Shown: positions 1 through 11,925, numbered from the stretch's first letter. The stretch: 64,000 bases of DNA from Morinoia aosen (GCA_030386875.1 CM059564.1:70513436-70577435); one strand, 5' to 3'. The notes: generated from the letters alone by a model not told the origin. Numbers and translations: made by a program.

Positions 1-143
1 AATCTGAAAACGTTTTCATTTAATTCGGTGGACTTCTTATGTAAACTCAGAACTTCAGTCATATTATTTAAACAATTTGAACAATTTATTTACCACAAGC
101 GATACAGCAATAGATTGTATCTTTAGTCTACACCTTTTTCACT

Positions 144-347
144 TCAAATTAATCCAAGTCAAGTTCAAATAAATCCAAGTCAAGTTCAAATTAATCCAAG
201 TCAAGATCAATTTACCCCAAGTCAAGTTCAAAGTAATCCGAATCGAGTTCAAATTAATCCAAGTCAAGTTCAAATTAATCCAAGTCAAGTTCAATTCAAT
301 CCAAGTCAAGTTCAAATTAAAATCCAATTAAGTCAAGTTCAATTTAA
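144..347. repeat. 21-bp minisatellite, about 9 degenerate copies
   Basis: A 21-bp unit close to AATTAATCCAAGTCAAGTTC plus A is repeated head to tail with point changes and one small insertion near 325. Because 21 is a multiple of three, the minus strand reads as a periodic peptide (LNLTWIN). I regard this as a by-product of the repeat and not as a gene. Confidence 0.9.
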
Positions 348-759
348 CATTTGACCCTAAGTTGAGTTAAGAATTGACATAATCACTCGTTAATTTGTGA
401 GTTTTTGTGTTAACCATGTATCTATTGGATGTGATGAGCAAGAAAAACGTTTTTCGTTTCAGCAAGGAATACATACAATTTCTGCAATATAATAATTAGC
501 TGTAGTAAAATGTGGTAAGTATCCAGCATCAGGAGGCAGAGTTTGATTCAGATCTTTCAGCGGAGTAACACATGGAAGTCAATTATAAAGACTTCGTATT
601 ATTCTACATATTAAAGTGGTTTTAGAATTGTAAATTAATGGCAGTATGCATCCGTTCAAATATTTATGTTAAGGGTAATTTCACGTTACACTCACACAAA
701 GTAGTATCGAGGATTTATCTACACTCGTATAGAAATTTTTATGAGTGAAATTCTACTTT
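348..759. other. Intergenic, nothing recognised
   Basis: AT-rich sequence with no long reading frame, repeat or recognisable element. Confidence 0.6.
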
Positions 760-1222
760 TTGGCTTTCAGTATTTTTAGCTTTTGAATGAATCATTTGTG
801 GGAGCATTAAATTTTAATTTCACTATCGCTCGAAGGGTTCTTTTTTGCAATTCAAAGAGCGAATTGGTTTTATTTTTATCAGTTCCAGGCCAAGCTTCTA
901 TCGCGTATTGTAGATATGGTGAAATGATCATTCGATAAAATATTTTTAAGTCTTCTTCAGGCAGTATATTTTTTACTTTATGACGGATTCCAACGGATTT
1001 TGATAATTTAGTACTGATATGTGCAATATGCTCTTTGAATGTTAGATGTTTATCTAATATAATGCCCAGAAATTTACAGGAGTTGGTTTCTTCATTTTAT
1101 CCATTACCAATTTTAATGTGTGGAAGAGACATATTTCTCTTGTCTGAGAATATGATATATTTTGTCTTATCGATATTGAGACATATTTTATTGGCTTTAA
1201 GCCACATTGAAACATTTTGCAG
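760..1222 (-). pseudogene. Non-LTR retrotransposon reverse transcriptase, C-terminal part (decayed)
   Basis: Read on the minus strand, the segment translates piecewise into the region that follows the catalytic core in Jockey/CR1-like reverse transcriptases. Visible blocks are LQNVSMWLKANKICLNIDK, then FLGIILDKHLTFKEHI, then a stretch around KNILPEEDLKIFYRMIISPY, and last LFELQKRTLRAIVKLKFNAP. A stop and small frame changes break it near 1080 and 770. It is the direct continuation of the reverse transcriptase core at 4016-4385: the upstream block ends INNEL and this one resumes QNVSMW, so the two were one gene before the 1223-4018 block arrived. This is a dead copy; the exact clade cannot be settled without a tree. 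Confidence 0.85.
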
Positions 1223-1569
1223 CGGTTATGTTCCTTAGTACATAACTGAAAAAACTCAACCGCCATAAGAGTGAGGACCGTTACGTCTGGTCGTTTCGTA
1301 ATAAATACAGCAAGCTCCGCAAGCCATGGCTCAGAGGCGCCGGTGTAGCAACAGCGAAACGAACGGAGGAAAAAATGCCTAATCAGAGAAATTCCTAAAG
1401 CCTGGCAACCTCTACAAAAACTGCCGCAGTAACGCTTCCAACCGACAAAACCGATCTACAAACAGCGGCAGCTTCTACAACAGCTCGACGGCCGCAGCAA
1501 CGGGGTTGGCGATAGCTTACGAGCAAAACGTCAACACAGCTGGGTGACTCGAATCTGAGAGAGCTCTAC

Positions 1570-2050
1570 CAAGGAAGTTGGATACATGGAACCGGCATCA
1601 TCGCTCTAAAGTGAGGCCAATTTTCGGTAGCTGTAGGCAGACGGCCCGAGACACGGAGATGGGGCTCAGTCGTGGAGGGAGTATATAAATCCTAGCTCCA
1701 TGGGCTCAGTTCGCAAGTGGCACTCGGCGTGGAAGGGTGCAGCTTATCCATGCTGCGTTCAAGGACTACTTTCCCAATATGCCGAGCTCATGCATTATAC
1801 ACATGTGCAGTTACTTTCAAAAAAGATTCAGACATAAGTTTTCACGTGTACGTACAGAAATTTCATGAATTGCAAACGGTGCTCAGTTCTTGATGTTGGA
1901 GGTGGTGGTACACCTCCACTGCCACACCACCTCCACACCAGGGCCAAATGCCGGGTGGGCGGAGCTTGGGACGGCAGAAGTGGCTTCACTCGCTTGACTG
2001 GCAAAAGATAGCGATGCCGCCTCTATGTATCCAACTTCCTTGAGCGCTAC
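1570..2050. repeat. Inverted repeat, arms about 40 bp, spaced about 400 bp
   Basis: The sequence AAGGAAGTTGGATACAT and about 25 further bases at 1570-1612 recurs as its reverse complement at about 2010-2050 (ATGTATCCAACTTCCTT). It lies inside the 1223-4018 block and may represent a folded or rearranged duplication. Confidence 0.6.
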
Positions 2051-3152
2051 CAACGAACTCGAGCAGCCGCGGCAGAGGCAGCAGCTACGTCGATGGTTAG
2101 GAAGATTCATTAGAGCTCACGATTTCGTCTTAGTTAGGTCTCCTTGGGGCCTCTAGATTAACTTATTGATTTTGAACTTGATTGGCATTCTAAGATAGTC
2201 TGCGATATTCCTGTGTTATTAAGTAATTCGGATATATTTAATTTAACGTAAATACAAGACACTTTTATTTGTCGTTGTCAGCGCAGAATACTCCAAGTTA
2301 CGTAATTATGGATTATCCATTGATTTATCATCCTCCATTTGTTAGTTTCATCAATCCCCTGTCATCCTTCATTAAAACATTAATGTATGAAATCAGATTT
2401 CATCCCCTATTTCATATTGCCGGGTGCGGGAGTACGATGGAGAGAACAAGCTCTCTCGTGCGATGATGAAATAAAATATTTCATGCCGGCTATAAAACTA
2501 GAATTGGAGCCTCGAGTCGCCGATGACGTTACCACATTTAGCTGGGATAAAATTGTTGCGCTTGTCTGCAGCGGTTACACAGTCGGGAGACAATGAGCCA
2601 TAAAGGGCAATAAGCCATGAAGACGCCGCAGGGCTCGTAGCGCCGACCACGAAATTTGTCAAGGACCATATAAGTTATTAGAGTGATATAAAAACGATTT
2701 GCTGGCTTCGGTCACTCGGACGAAGGACGGAGCGTGGGATGAATATTATTGTTGAATTAGCCCTGGCTATAGAGAAAGCGGGGCCCCCACCAGAGTATAC
2801 CCCCGCATTCCTTCGCCCCAAAAACCTACCCCCCTTTGCCCAACCGCACTTGCAGGACGATTTGGAGTCACTAACTAAGTATCCGGTCGGTATAGAGAGC
2901 GGTCAGGCTCCGGAGTGGGAGGTGAACTATCTTAGGCCGAAAAACCTTGCGCGAAGCATAGTCCGGGAGAGATCTTTAGTCGGAAGGTTAAATCCAGCAC
3001 CCGAGCGAGTTTGTGAAGTCAGAGTTTTAAGGCTGGTGTTGCCTTACTTGTGGTTGTTTCTTGTGATTGGGTTTCATACCCATCCTTGATTTGCGTCCTG
3101 TCGACTTTAATAAAAACCGACCGTTCAAATATTCAGGGTTTATTGATTCGTG

Positions 3153-3360
3153 GCTCGAGTTTAAGTGTATGTGAAATACTCTTGAGGGTTCGAGATTTAA
3201 GTGTATGCGAAACACTCGTGAGGGTTCGAGATTTAAGTGTATGCGAAACACTCTTGAGGGTTCGAGATTTAAGTGTATGCGAAACACTCTTGAGGGTTCG
3301 AGATCTGAGTGTATGCGAAACACTCTTGAGAGCTCGAGATTGAGTGTATGCGAAACACTA
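3153..3360. repeat. 36-bp minisatellite, about 6 copies
   Basis: The unit begins GAGGGTTCGAGATTTAAGTG and continues TATGCGAAACACTCTT. Copies differ by a few substitutions. As 36 is divisible by three, both strands give open periodic frames (12-residue repeats such as RVFRIHLNLEPS on the minus strand) that are not evidence of a gene. Confidence 0.93.
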
Positions 3361-4015
3361 TTCCGGCCTCAAAGTTTTGGGCTCGTCGTTGGCTGCTTGA
3401 ACCCGGTCATCTCATTGTCCTTCTGAGAGCGTAATTAATGACGGTCCCGGTTCGAGACGATAGCGGACGTGGAGCCTTGAATATCATGGTAACTGGTATG
3501 TGCCTCAATCTCGCCTGTGTGTCTTTACGTCCAGCGTTGCTCCCAGTAAAATACGAAAAACCTTCAGGCCTCGTTCATAACCTCTCTCTTTCTCTCGTCG
3601 CTTGCCACAAAGGAGGAACACGTGCCAGAAACTCGGATTTTACACTGTATCTTTCACGCTACCTTAAATAATTAATTAAATTTTAGATTCCGGGTTAAAA
3701 CATGGTGGTGGCAGCCCTTAGATTAACTGGTCTATATACTACTTTACCCTTAACGTAAGATTCCTTGCAGTCGGTTGATTCAAGACAAATCGTTATGCGT
3801 ATGGAAGGCGAAATGTTCATTACTGATCTAAAAACTTAATTGAGGAAGACTTAGAGCCATTCATTAGAGAACATTCATTAAAATGTATGGCCATGCTTGA
3901 TGTGTGTTTCAAAACCTACTGAAAATAAGTCATAAACTAGAAGTTAACTCTGGAAATGATCTATAAAGTAAGACGATCGATTTATAGGATTTGAAAATTA
4001 ACGACGACTACAACA

Positions 4016-4385
4016 CAGCTCATTATTTATACTCTCCGCAATTAAAATTGGATTTTCATTTAGAAGAGCCTCAGAAAGCGTGCTGTTGTCGGCCAAAAAG
4101 TATGAATCTGAAGAATGAAGTAGATTTAACAATATCGTTGATAAAGATCAAAAAGAGAAGAGGCCCAAGGACCGACCCTTGCGGTAATCCATGGCTGAGT
4201 GTCAGCAGTTCCGATTGTGCATCGTCAATGCCAACATATTGCTTTCCATTTGTTAAGTATGATTTGAACCAATCGCGTGCAACTCCTCTGATGCCATAAC
4301 AGTGGAGTTTCGATAGTTAAATGTTATTGTCCACGCAATCGAATGCTTTTCGAAAGTCAAGAAATACGGAGAAAACAAGCTGAAG
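4016..4385 (-). pseudogene. Non-LTR retrotransposon reverse transcriptase core (decayed)
   Basis: On the minus strand this translates to the palm of a Jockey/CR1-like reverse transcriptase. Motif A is FLDFRKAFDCVDN near 4350, followed by GIRGVARDWFKSYLTNGKQY. The motif B region reads LPQGSVLGPLLFLIFINDI near 4150, and after a frameshift motif C appears as FLADNSTLSEAL near 4060. The usual second catalytic Asp of the ADD box is Asn here, and a stop follows the motif A block, so the copy is inactive. It ends at the CAG junction with the 2.8-kb inserted block and continues at 760-1222. The 5' part (endonuclease, gag-like ORF) is absent. Confidence 0.88.
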
Positions 4386-5293
4386 AAATGACTTCAATAA
4401 AAATTTTCAAGCAACATAACACGGTAAATAAAATTTACGATTTCACATAATTTCATATTATTAATGACATTTCATTATCAACATGTTTCAAGTATAAATG
4501 TTGATACACTGATTTAGATATCAGTTGAACAGCATCTAAATAACCCAGTACATACAGCATGGAAGATCACTACCTAGAACCACTTTGAATGAGTCAAGAG
4601 TAAATTTAAACTGCTGAGTGAGATATAAAAACTAGAAAAAATAAAATTTATAAGACATTGGAATTCATAATGTACAGGAGTTGTAAGTTGATACACCAGA
4701 AGTTAGAAAATTTAGAAATAAAGCACATTATCTACTACAGTATACATGATTGTACGCATACACAATATTATGAGTCGGAAACGGTTACCTATAATACATC
4801 AAAACGCTAAAATAGTGTAACTGCATGTGATGAAAACGGTTAAATTTTTTACCGCTTATGTATGACCACTTGTTGACCACTTGTTGCGAAGATCTTAATG
4901 GAAGCCAACTTTTTAGACAACGAGCATTCACTGTAAAATAAAATACATATTTCAGCATTGAGAAAAAATGTAAAACCTTTTACTGACGCTTCTCGGCGAA
5001 GATAAAATATAATATTTAACTGTCCTTCCTAAACTGTCCTTCCTACTTTACGAGATGTCGTTCAAGTAGCCGCGCTAACCCCGTTGCATTGTGGGAAATT
5101 GGTTCCAACATTATACTCATAAATTAGTGCAAGTTCAACTTGAATTCATTTTAATGTCTTTTTCGTGTGACGAAATATACGTAAAGAAAACTTTGTTTTT
5201 AACTATTACATTTGACTTTTTCAGACCTCTTTAAATAACAGAGGAACTTTGGGAATTTAATAGTTATTCTTATCATAAAGTAAATTCACATGG
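4386..5293. other. Noncoding, nothing recognised
   Basis: AT-rich. No open frame with recognisable content; only short scattered ACGGTTA/TAACCGT-type motifs. Confidence 0.6.
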
Positions 5294-5468
5294 GAAACTG
5301 GCTTGCCTAAGCCGAGACGGTACGGAAACAGTTTTCTGTGAACCACATAAATTTCTCGATATACCTATCCGACTCGCGCGCCGTCATAACACATTACTTT
5401 ACCCAGTTGTAACTATTGAAAGAATGCACCTATCGACTTCAAATTACTCTGAAATGAAAGATTGAAAT
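5294..5468 (+). repeat. Long inverted repeat, left copy
   Basis: About 170 bp beginning AACTGGCTTGCCTAAGCCGA recur as the reverse complement at 10955-11131 with roughly 85 percent identity by eye, including the core GACGGTACGGAAAC and ATACCTATCCGACTCGCG. The two copies face each other over 5.5 kb. They may be two copies of one dispersed repeat or the long terminal inverted repeats of one element; no matching target duplication was found outside them. Confidence 0.8.
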
Positions 5469-5784
5469 ACTCTTCAGGGAAAATCAGGCATGCCGACATT
5501 TCCTGAGCACTCACTTACAACAGAGGACTACGCTTTCGTTATCTCCTAATTTTCAGAAAATAATTCCCTAATTCCCATGAGGCATTAATATACACTAAAA
5601 TTGCAGATAATAAAATCCATCGTCCAGTGAGCTTCAAACGTACATACATTATCAAACGCTTAATAGGTTGAAACTGCAGATATTTTTCACAACTGTAAAA
5701 TGCTTGCAGTTTTTATTATAAAAATAACAAAAAACCTGCTTTAGTGAGGTCGGAACTATCAAGACTAGCGCTAACATTGGCGCT

Positions 5785-6690
5785 CGATGAAATTTTTGTT
5801 GCAGTAGAAAGTGTAGATCAGTTGGAGATGCTACAGGAATTGATGACAGATAAATAGGTATTGAATTTAACTTGCGAGTTGGGCGTGGACGGGAAACTAC
5901 CATTTTTAGATGTCTTCGCGCAATAGAAACTATAAATTGTGATTGCAATGCTCCGCAAATGTACAAAGAGGGTGTCATACATAATATGATAAATAGAGCG
6001 TATAAAGTGTGCAACAACTGGGCTAGTTTTCATTCTGAGATGAGTAGAGTTGAACGCTTACTAATAAATAACATTTTCTCTAATTCTCTGATTGACAAAA
6101 TTATTGCTAACTTTTTGAACCGAATTCAGAGCCCTAAAAATATTCGTGAGCGTAATAAACTTCTTATTAAATACATTTTTTGAAAGCCAAATGCGCAATA
6201 ATTACAAATTGATGAACGAGTCTCCAGGAACATTGTCAAGATTTTTTTCAAACCTTTAGATCCAGATACAGGAATTAAAGTTTAGATGTATTCCAAAAGT
6301 TGGAAAATTTGTAAACTCTTTGTACAAAATAAAGTTTTTAGATCCAGGGTCGGTGCAATAGACAGAGCCAGTGTAATATGTCAATTCAAGTGTGACAGAC
6401 GAGAACGTGTGTCTCTTAATAAATGTTACATCGGCATGACTGTGATGATACTAAAACAAAGACAAACGCGCATAAATATCAAGGCTCTAATTTTTAATAA
6501 TTTCCGTATTGACCATGGTTGTGAAGCCCTTAAATGAAGATCGTAATTCGAACACAAAAAAAAACTATATCATGTAGTTAAAAAAGAGCATATTCAAATT
6601 ATAGAGCATTACTTATTCACAAGCTTGAGCCAGCCCTCAGTGAAAATACTAATGATTTCGTTGCTTTAAAATTATTCAATGTGAGTGCAG
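5785..6690 (+). pseudogene. Penelope-like element remnant (reverse transcriptase end plus GIY-YIG)
   Basis: Plus-strand pieces in shifting frames match the C-terminal half of a Penelope-like reverse transcriptase. DEIFVAVESVDQLEML (5785-5832) replaces the usual DD box, LNLTCELGVDGKLPFLDV follows after a stop, and then comes a block around HNMINRAYKVCNNW (5970-6030). The GIY-YIG endonuclease linker lies near 6370-6480, with SVICQFKCD and CYIGMT. A last block, SLSPALSENTNDFVALKLFN, ends near 6690. Penelope-like elements use the GIY-YIG nuclease for insertion. The stop near 5855, the frame changes and the altered catalytic Asp mark it as dead. Confidence 0.8.
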
Positions 6691-6699
6691 CTTAAAAGT

Positions 6700-7856
6700 T
6701 TGAAACATACGCTTGTTTGTCCATTTCGCCTGTGTCTCTGGTGCAATGAACTTGTAACTGCTATTCAATATTAGCTAGTCTGCTGGTGCTCGGTATTTTT
6801 ACAAAAACTTTTCATTTCTAGTCGTGCTATGATTTTATATTTTGGTGTTTTTACTTAGCTACTTTTGCTTCAACAATTGATTAACATTTCTATCAATGTG
6901 ACTGTTTAGCACATAGAAAGCTTAAAACGGGTTACAAGCTTACTCATAGATAAATACTTATAAAAGTTTGACTTTGAGATGCTTGTAAGAATGCATATGG
7001 CGATTTCAAGTTTTTCGTTCATCCCAAATGTATTGTTCATCTCATGTGGAGACGAACGATCGGGCTGCGTAAATGCTTGCACGTTCTAAGGGTACACATT
7101 TATTAGTTTTCTTTTCTTTCCGTTTAACGCGAGAATTGAGCTCAGAAATAATTTGCCGAATGGCATTGCCTCACAACTTTATTTTGGACAAATGAGAATA
7201 AGTCAGAAGAACTCACCTTTGCTCACAGCCCCGCAGATGCTGCGGCATTTGCTCCGTGGAGTATTCGTTCAGGCGAACTCCTCCAGTAGGAGGTTGTTTG
7301 CTTATACCGCATTTAATCTGTTGCGCCTAGAAAAACGAACATAAGTGGAAATCAGACCACTTAATTATTGTATCATGAGATTGTCATGTATAGAAAATAT
7401 AAATTAATCATATTAAAGTTACTATTTCTTTTCTTCAGTCTTTTCTACTTTGATGTAAGACAAACCTCTCATACTTCTAAACGCTTCCCTATACAAAAAT
7501 ATTATCGTGGAAATCAGACGCTTAGCTCGTTTCTTTTCCTTTGGAATTTATACATAACTAATAAAACACTAGTCTCTCCATCATAAATCAATATGAATGC
7601 AGCTAAGCGTAATCAAGGAAAGTAATTCTATTTTCTCGCAATCCTGTGCTGCGATCGGGACACCCTTCTTCCCGGTCGCATGTAACTCCTTTTGACACCA
7701 ACTGGCTTAGAGTAAAATTAATTCATGTTTATAAATTTATTTGAACTATTCTGGTCACTTGGCAGTTCAATGCTGCACTCGTCTCTTCCAATCTTCTGAA
7801 GCGAGATCTGTCTTTTTTGTATCACCTAAGTACTAAATTAATAAGTAACTAGCAGG
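6700..7856. other. Noncoding, nothing recognised
   Basis: Short open frames near 7150 and 7370 show no domain or codon pattern that I recognise. The left part may be 3' untranslated sequence of the Penelope-like remnant. Confidence 0.5.
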
Positions 7857-8905
7857 ACCCGTGGAAATTCCACGGACAATGCCATCGTTACGCTAGGTGG
7901 ACACGTGGAAAAAGATTCGGTAAACATTACCACACCAATTCCAGCATTACATTCAGTAACCTAACCTATCCTATTCTATTCCAGCCGAACCGATCCTGAT
8001 AATATGCCGAACATAAAAAACCGTGGACCCGTGAAAAAAAATCCGTAAACATCAATCTATGCTAATCTATCCAATCCTAACCTAACATGTCCTAACCTAC
8101 CGTAACCGAACCTATCCTAATAATACGTCAAACATAAAAAACTGTGAACCCGTGAAAAAATTTCATCAACATTACGTAACAAATTCTAACATAACATATT
8201 CTAACCTAAGCGATCCTAACCTAATATATTCTAACCTATCTCTAACCTGAACTAGGCTAACCGAACCTATCATGATATGTCAGATACAAAAAACGTGGAC
8301 CAGTGAAAAAATTCCGTTAACACTACCTAACCTACGTTAAACTAACCTATTCTATTTTAACCTGTCCTATCCTAACTTAACCAATATCATCATTAGGCTA
8401 GGTGAACCCGTGAGAAAATTCGGTCAACATTACCCAACAAATTCTAACATAACAAAATCCAAACGAACCCATCCTAACATAGTATATGCGAACCTATTCT
8501 ATGTTAACCCAAGCTTTCCTGATATGTCAATAAAAACGCTGACCCGTAAAAAATGTCGTCAACTTAACCATCCTGACCTATCCCATCCTAACCTATCTCA
8601 TCCTTACCTATCATATCCTAACAAAATTTAACCTTTACTAACCCATACTATCCTAAATCGTTTGAGTTGTCGTAATCAATGGGAAATGTCATCGTTTAGC
8701 TCAGTGGACCCGTGAAAAAATTCCGTCAACATTACCTAACAAATTCTAACAAAACAAATTCTAACCTAACCCATCCTAACCTAACACATCCTACTATCCT
8801 ATCCTAACAAAAGTTATCCTGATAATGTATCAAACCTATAAAACCATTAACCCGTAAAAAATTCATCATTCTTACCTAAACTATGCTAACTTGTTAAAAT
8901 GTCAT
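7857..8905. repeat. Tandem array of 110-170 bp units rich in CCTAACC
   Basis: About eight units, each opening with a variant of ACCCGTGAAAAAATTCCGTC (starts near 7857, 8027, 8147, 8294, 8405, 8541, 8704 and 8850). Each continues with runs of CCTAACC/CCTATCC pentamers and heptamers and closes near TATCCTGATAATATG and AACATAAAAAAC. Unit length varies mostly through the number of CCTAA-like motifs. CCTAA is the complement of the insect telomere repeat TTAGG, but the motif also occurs in the tails of the SINEs in this window, so a telomeric origin is only a possibility. Confidence 0.85.
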
Positions 8906-10040
8906 ACGTATCAATGCATTTACAAGCTATTTTTTCATGTGACACTCAAGAATTCGGTATCCATGGTACCGCTAACTCGGATGAGAGCGTTGCACAAGAA
9001 CAAAGTTGTAAAAATATTAATATAGAGATAAAAAGTAAATAGAAACAGGAAATTGAAAAAGTTGACTATATAAAGAAATGAAGGAAATAGAAATGGAATA
9101 AAAACAAAAAATGAGAAAATAAAAAAGACAGAAAAATGAAAAATAAATGAAAAAGGACAAGAAAAAAATGCAAAAATAATAGCAAACTGAATGAATGGAA
9201 AATAAAATAAAATACAAATTGAATAAAAAAATAATAAATAAAAAAATAAATGAAATAATTATATCAAGGAAAAAATTAAAAAATAAATTCCACAAAATTG
9301 GAAATAGTGGAGAAAATTCAAAAAAATATCCCTAAAGTGAATAAAATGAATAAAAAATAAAAATGATAACTAAAAAAAATGTAAACAATTATAGAAAATT
9401 CTATAAATTAAAATCTATATTGAAATAAAATGAATAAAATATTGACATAAAAACTGAAGAAAAAATATTAAAACTATGAAAGAAGTAAAAAAATATTACA
9501 AATATAAAGCAATGAAAAAGAAAAACACAAAATTTGAGCAAATAAAATAAAAAAAATGAAAAAATGAAAAATATTAAAATCAATACATATAAAAATGATA
9601 AACGAAAGATTTGAAAAGTTGAGGAAGTAAATCAATAAAAGAACAAATAAAAGTTAACATTAAATAAATAAAATAAAAACCACAAGGAATCGAAAAACAA
9701 TTAAAAAGTAAAACATAAAAAAATTAAAATGAAAACAAATAAAAAAATAATAAATAAAACATAACAACAATGAAAAACATTAGAGAAATTGAGATGAAAA
9801 ATTGAAAAAAGCGAAGTAGGAAAAGAAACAATAAAAAATATATATATAGATAATAAAAATAAAAAGATAATTAATATCCTAACTTAACCTATCCTACCTA
9901 TCCTATCCTGATAAAATGTGAAACATATCAATATCCATCTTTTTTGAAACACTCATGAATTCGGTATCCATGATACCGCAAGCTCAGATGAGAGCGTTAC
10001 CTACGAACTTAGTTCTAAACGTATTAATCTATAGATATTT
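8893..10040. repeat. Direct repeats (about 135 bp) flanking an A-rich tract
   Basis: The left copy (8893-9030) and right copy (9911-10040) share the core GAATTCGGTATCCATG(A/G)TACCGC, then GATGAGAGCGTT, and end in a TATTAAT..ATAGA motif. Both are preceded by CCTATCC-type sequence, so the tract between them looks like an expansion or insertion within one repeat family. Confidence 0.8.
9025..9884. repeat. A-rich low-complexity tract, about 850 bp
   Basis: The plus strand is almost entirely A with scattered G and T (repeated AAAATAAA, GAAAAA, AATAAAT) and almost no C. The minus strand therefore gives long Phe/Ile/Ser/Leu-rich open frames (9017-9295, 9401-9583) that I regard as composition artefacts. 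Confidence 0.9.
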
Positions 10041-10954
10041 TGTGCAGTTCACGTTTGCTTTTAATGATTTTGCTGGACAAAGATTTTAGGCGCTCGAGTT
10101 CACTCTTCATTTTTACAGAACAAGGCATAAAATAATACACGTACACTTTTCTATGGTCTTAATAGCCTAAAGTTTTAATCTATGATAAGCCGCATTTCCG
10201 ATTAAGGTCTCCCTCCTGTGGCCAATGGAAAGGACAACCTGACATCAAAACGCTTGAAGTATAACTAACGACGTATGCACAGAGCAAGAAGACATCCGTT
10301 GCACAAATGCAAGGATCTCAAAACATCCCCAGTGCAAGTCTTGGGTCCCAAAACAGTGTAAGGGCTTGGTCATCTGACGTATGCAGTGCCAGTTTACGTT
10401 GGGCGCCTAGCTATCACTCGAAAACATTTGTTAGAAGTGAGATTAAGACTCTCCCTGTGAATGTGAACAAAAAACAGAAACGTTTATTTCTAATAAAAGT
10501 TTTACAGTTTCATATGCCTATGCTGAAATCTGTCATCCATTCATTGTTTTTTTAAAACCTGAAAACTTCAACGAAACTCGCCCGTACAAATGAAAAATTA
10601 AAGCTGACAAATCTTCATCTCCAAAATTCTGATACGATGAATCTATACATCAGGATGTATGGATGATTGAATATTAAATTGAAGTGTTCAAATTAGAATC
10701 TGAAATAAATTCGACCAAAATATAAAAATTCATTTGGTAGTGTTATATCTACGGCAATTAAAAAGGAAAATATGCAGTTCTAATTCGTTATGAATTAGAA
10801 TTAGCGAAACATGGAAACTAGATGTGGATAAATTAAATTCTAAGTAAAATATGCAATAAGCCCGATAATACTCCGAGAACGTTAATGTATATCGAGAAAT
10901 TGACTTAATGAACAGGAAACCGTTACCGTAAAATCTACAAAACGAAAAGAATGA
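10041..10954. other. Noncoding, nothing recognised
   Basis: AT-rich unique sequence with small frames only (10307-10555 plus, 10730-10963 minus); none has a recognisable motif. Confidence 0.6.
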
Positions 10955-11131
10955 ATGTTTCAATCTTTCGTTTGCGAGTAATTTGAGTTCGATAGGTGCA
11001 TTCTTTCGAAAGTTACAAGTGGGTCTAGTAATGTGTTATGACGGGGCGCGAGTCGGATAGGTATCTCCATAAATTTATGTAGCTTACAGAAAACCGTTTC
11101 CGTACCGTCTCGGTTTAGGCGAGCCAGTTAA
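10955..11131 (-). repeat. Long inverted repeat, right copy
   Basis: Reverse complement of the 5294-5468 copy. Its outer end reads GCGAGCCAGTTA, matching the outer end AACTGGCTTGC of the left copy. Confidence 0.8.
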
Positions 11132-11925
11132 GAGAATAAAATTATTTTCATCTCATGAAGCAAATTCATTTTTCAGAGTTTCTATCAATGGAACATTTTA
11201 TAACCTCACGTCATTTCTGAGTTGAATTTAAATTAATCGTATTCGATAAAATCTACGAAAAAAACTGGACTGATTTCATCTCTTACATTACGGTCTTCTA
11301 CCGTTTATTACTACAAGAACGGTAATTTGTGGTAAACGGTAATATACCGTTTTTTATGTGGTGTTCGACAAAGAAAAACATGGGAATTTTTTACAGTGTA
11401 TGCTGCTACAGTTAATGTTAAGCACAAATCCTTCCTGGTAAAAATACAACGAATTGTTTCGAAGAGAGGGATTGGTAGGGCCTACCTTCGGTATCAGTGG
11501 ATATGATGTCGAAGAAACTTTTCACCGCAACCGATTACGAAAACTTCGGAGTCTATGTTCGATCACTAGCGATAGACTTATCACCAATAAGGCGATACAG
11601 GATTTATTGTTAAACCCTGAATTCGGAACTTATGAAAACAGTATTGATATGTACATACATACGAGAAATGCGAAACCCAAATTTTCGGTACTAATGGTAA
11701 TGGAAAATATTCTCCACCTTTCATTTGTAAGCAATTGCATGAGACTATTTAATTTTAGTACAGTTGTTGTAAAATTAAATATTCGGTAGTTTTATGTAAC
11801 CAGGTTATAACTATTTATTTTTAATGCAAAGTAAGATAAAATGAGGACGTACATGTTCTATTTCATTAACTTGAGCATGTAACTGATTTTATCTGATTGC
11901 AAAATCCTCTTTGTTTTGTACACAG
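11132..11925. other. Noncoding with one unrecognised 111-codon frame
   Basis: The frame 11454-11789 on the plus strand opens on TTG; I recognise no motif in it and doubt that it is a gene. Several ACGGTAATATACCGT-like palindromic motifs occur near 11300-11350. Confidence 0.4.

Larger units (their letters stand above)
1223..4018. mobile_element. 2.8-kb block inserted into the reverse transcriptase, flanked by CAG
   Basis: The reverse transcriptase frame is continuous if this block is removed, and the trinucleotide CAG stands at both junctions (1220-1222 and 4016-4018), which looks like a 3-bp target duplication. The block is richer in GC than its surroundings. It contains a TATA-like GTATATAAAT at 1681-1690, a 36-bp minisatellite at 3153-3360, and near 3698 the string TTAAAACATGGTGGTGGCAGC, which looks like an LTR end (CA) followed by a possible primer-binding site. 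I see no transposase, gag or pol frame and no terminal inverted repeat. It could be a nonautonomous or LTR-derived element, or a composite; the superfamily is not determined. Confidence 0.55.

Noticed and set aside
9017-9583. Phe/Ile-rich minus-strand frames as membrane proteins
   Set aside because: They follow from the A-rich composition of the plus strand; T-rich codons mimic hydrophobic segments.
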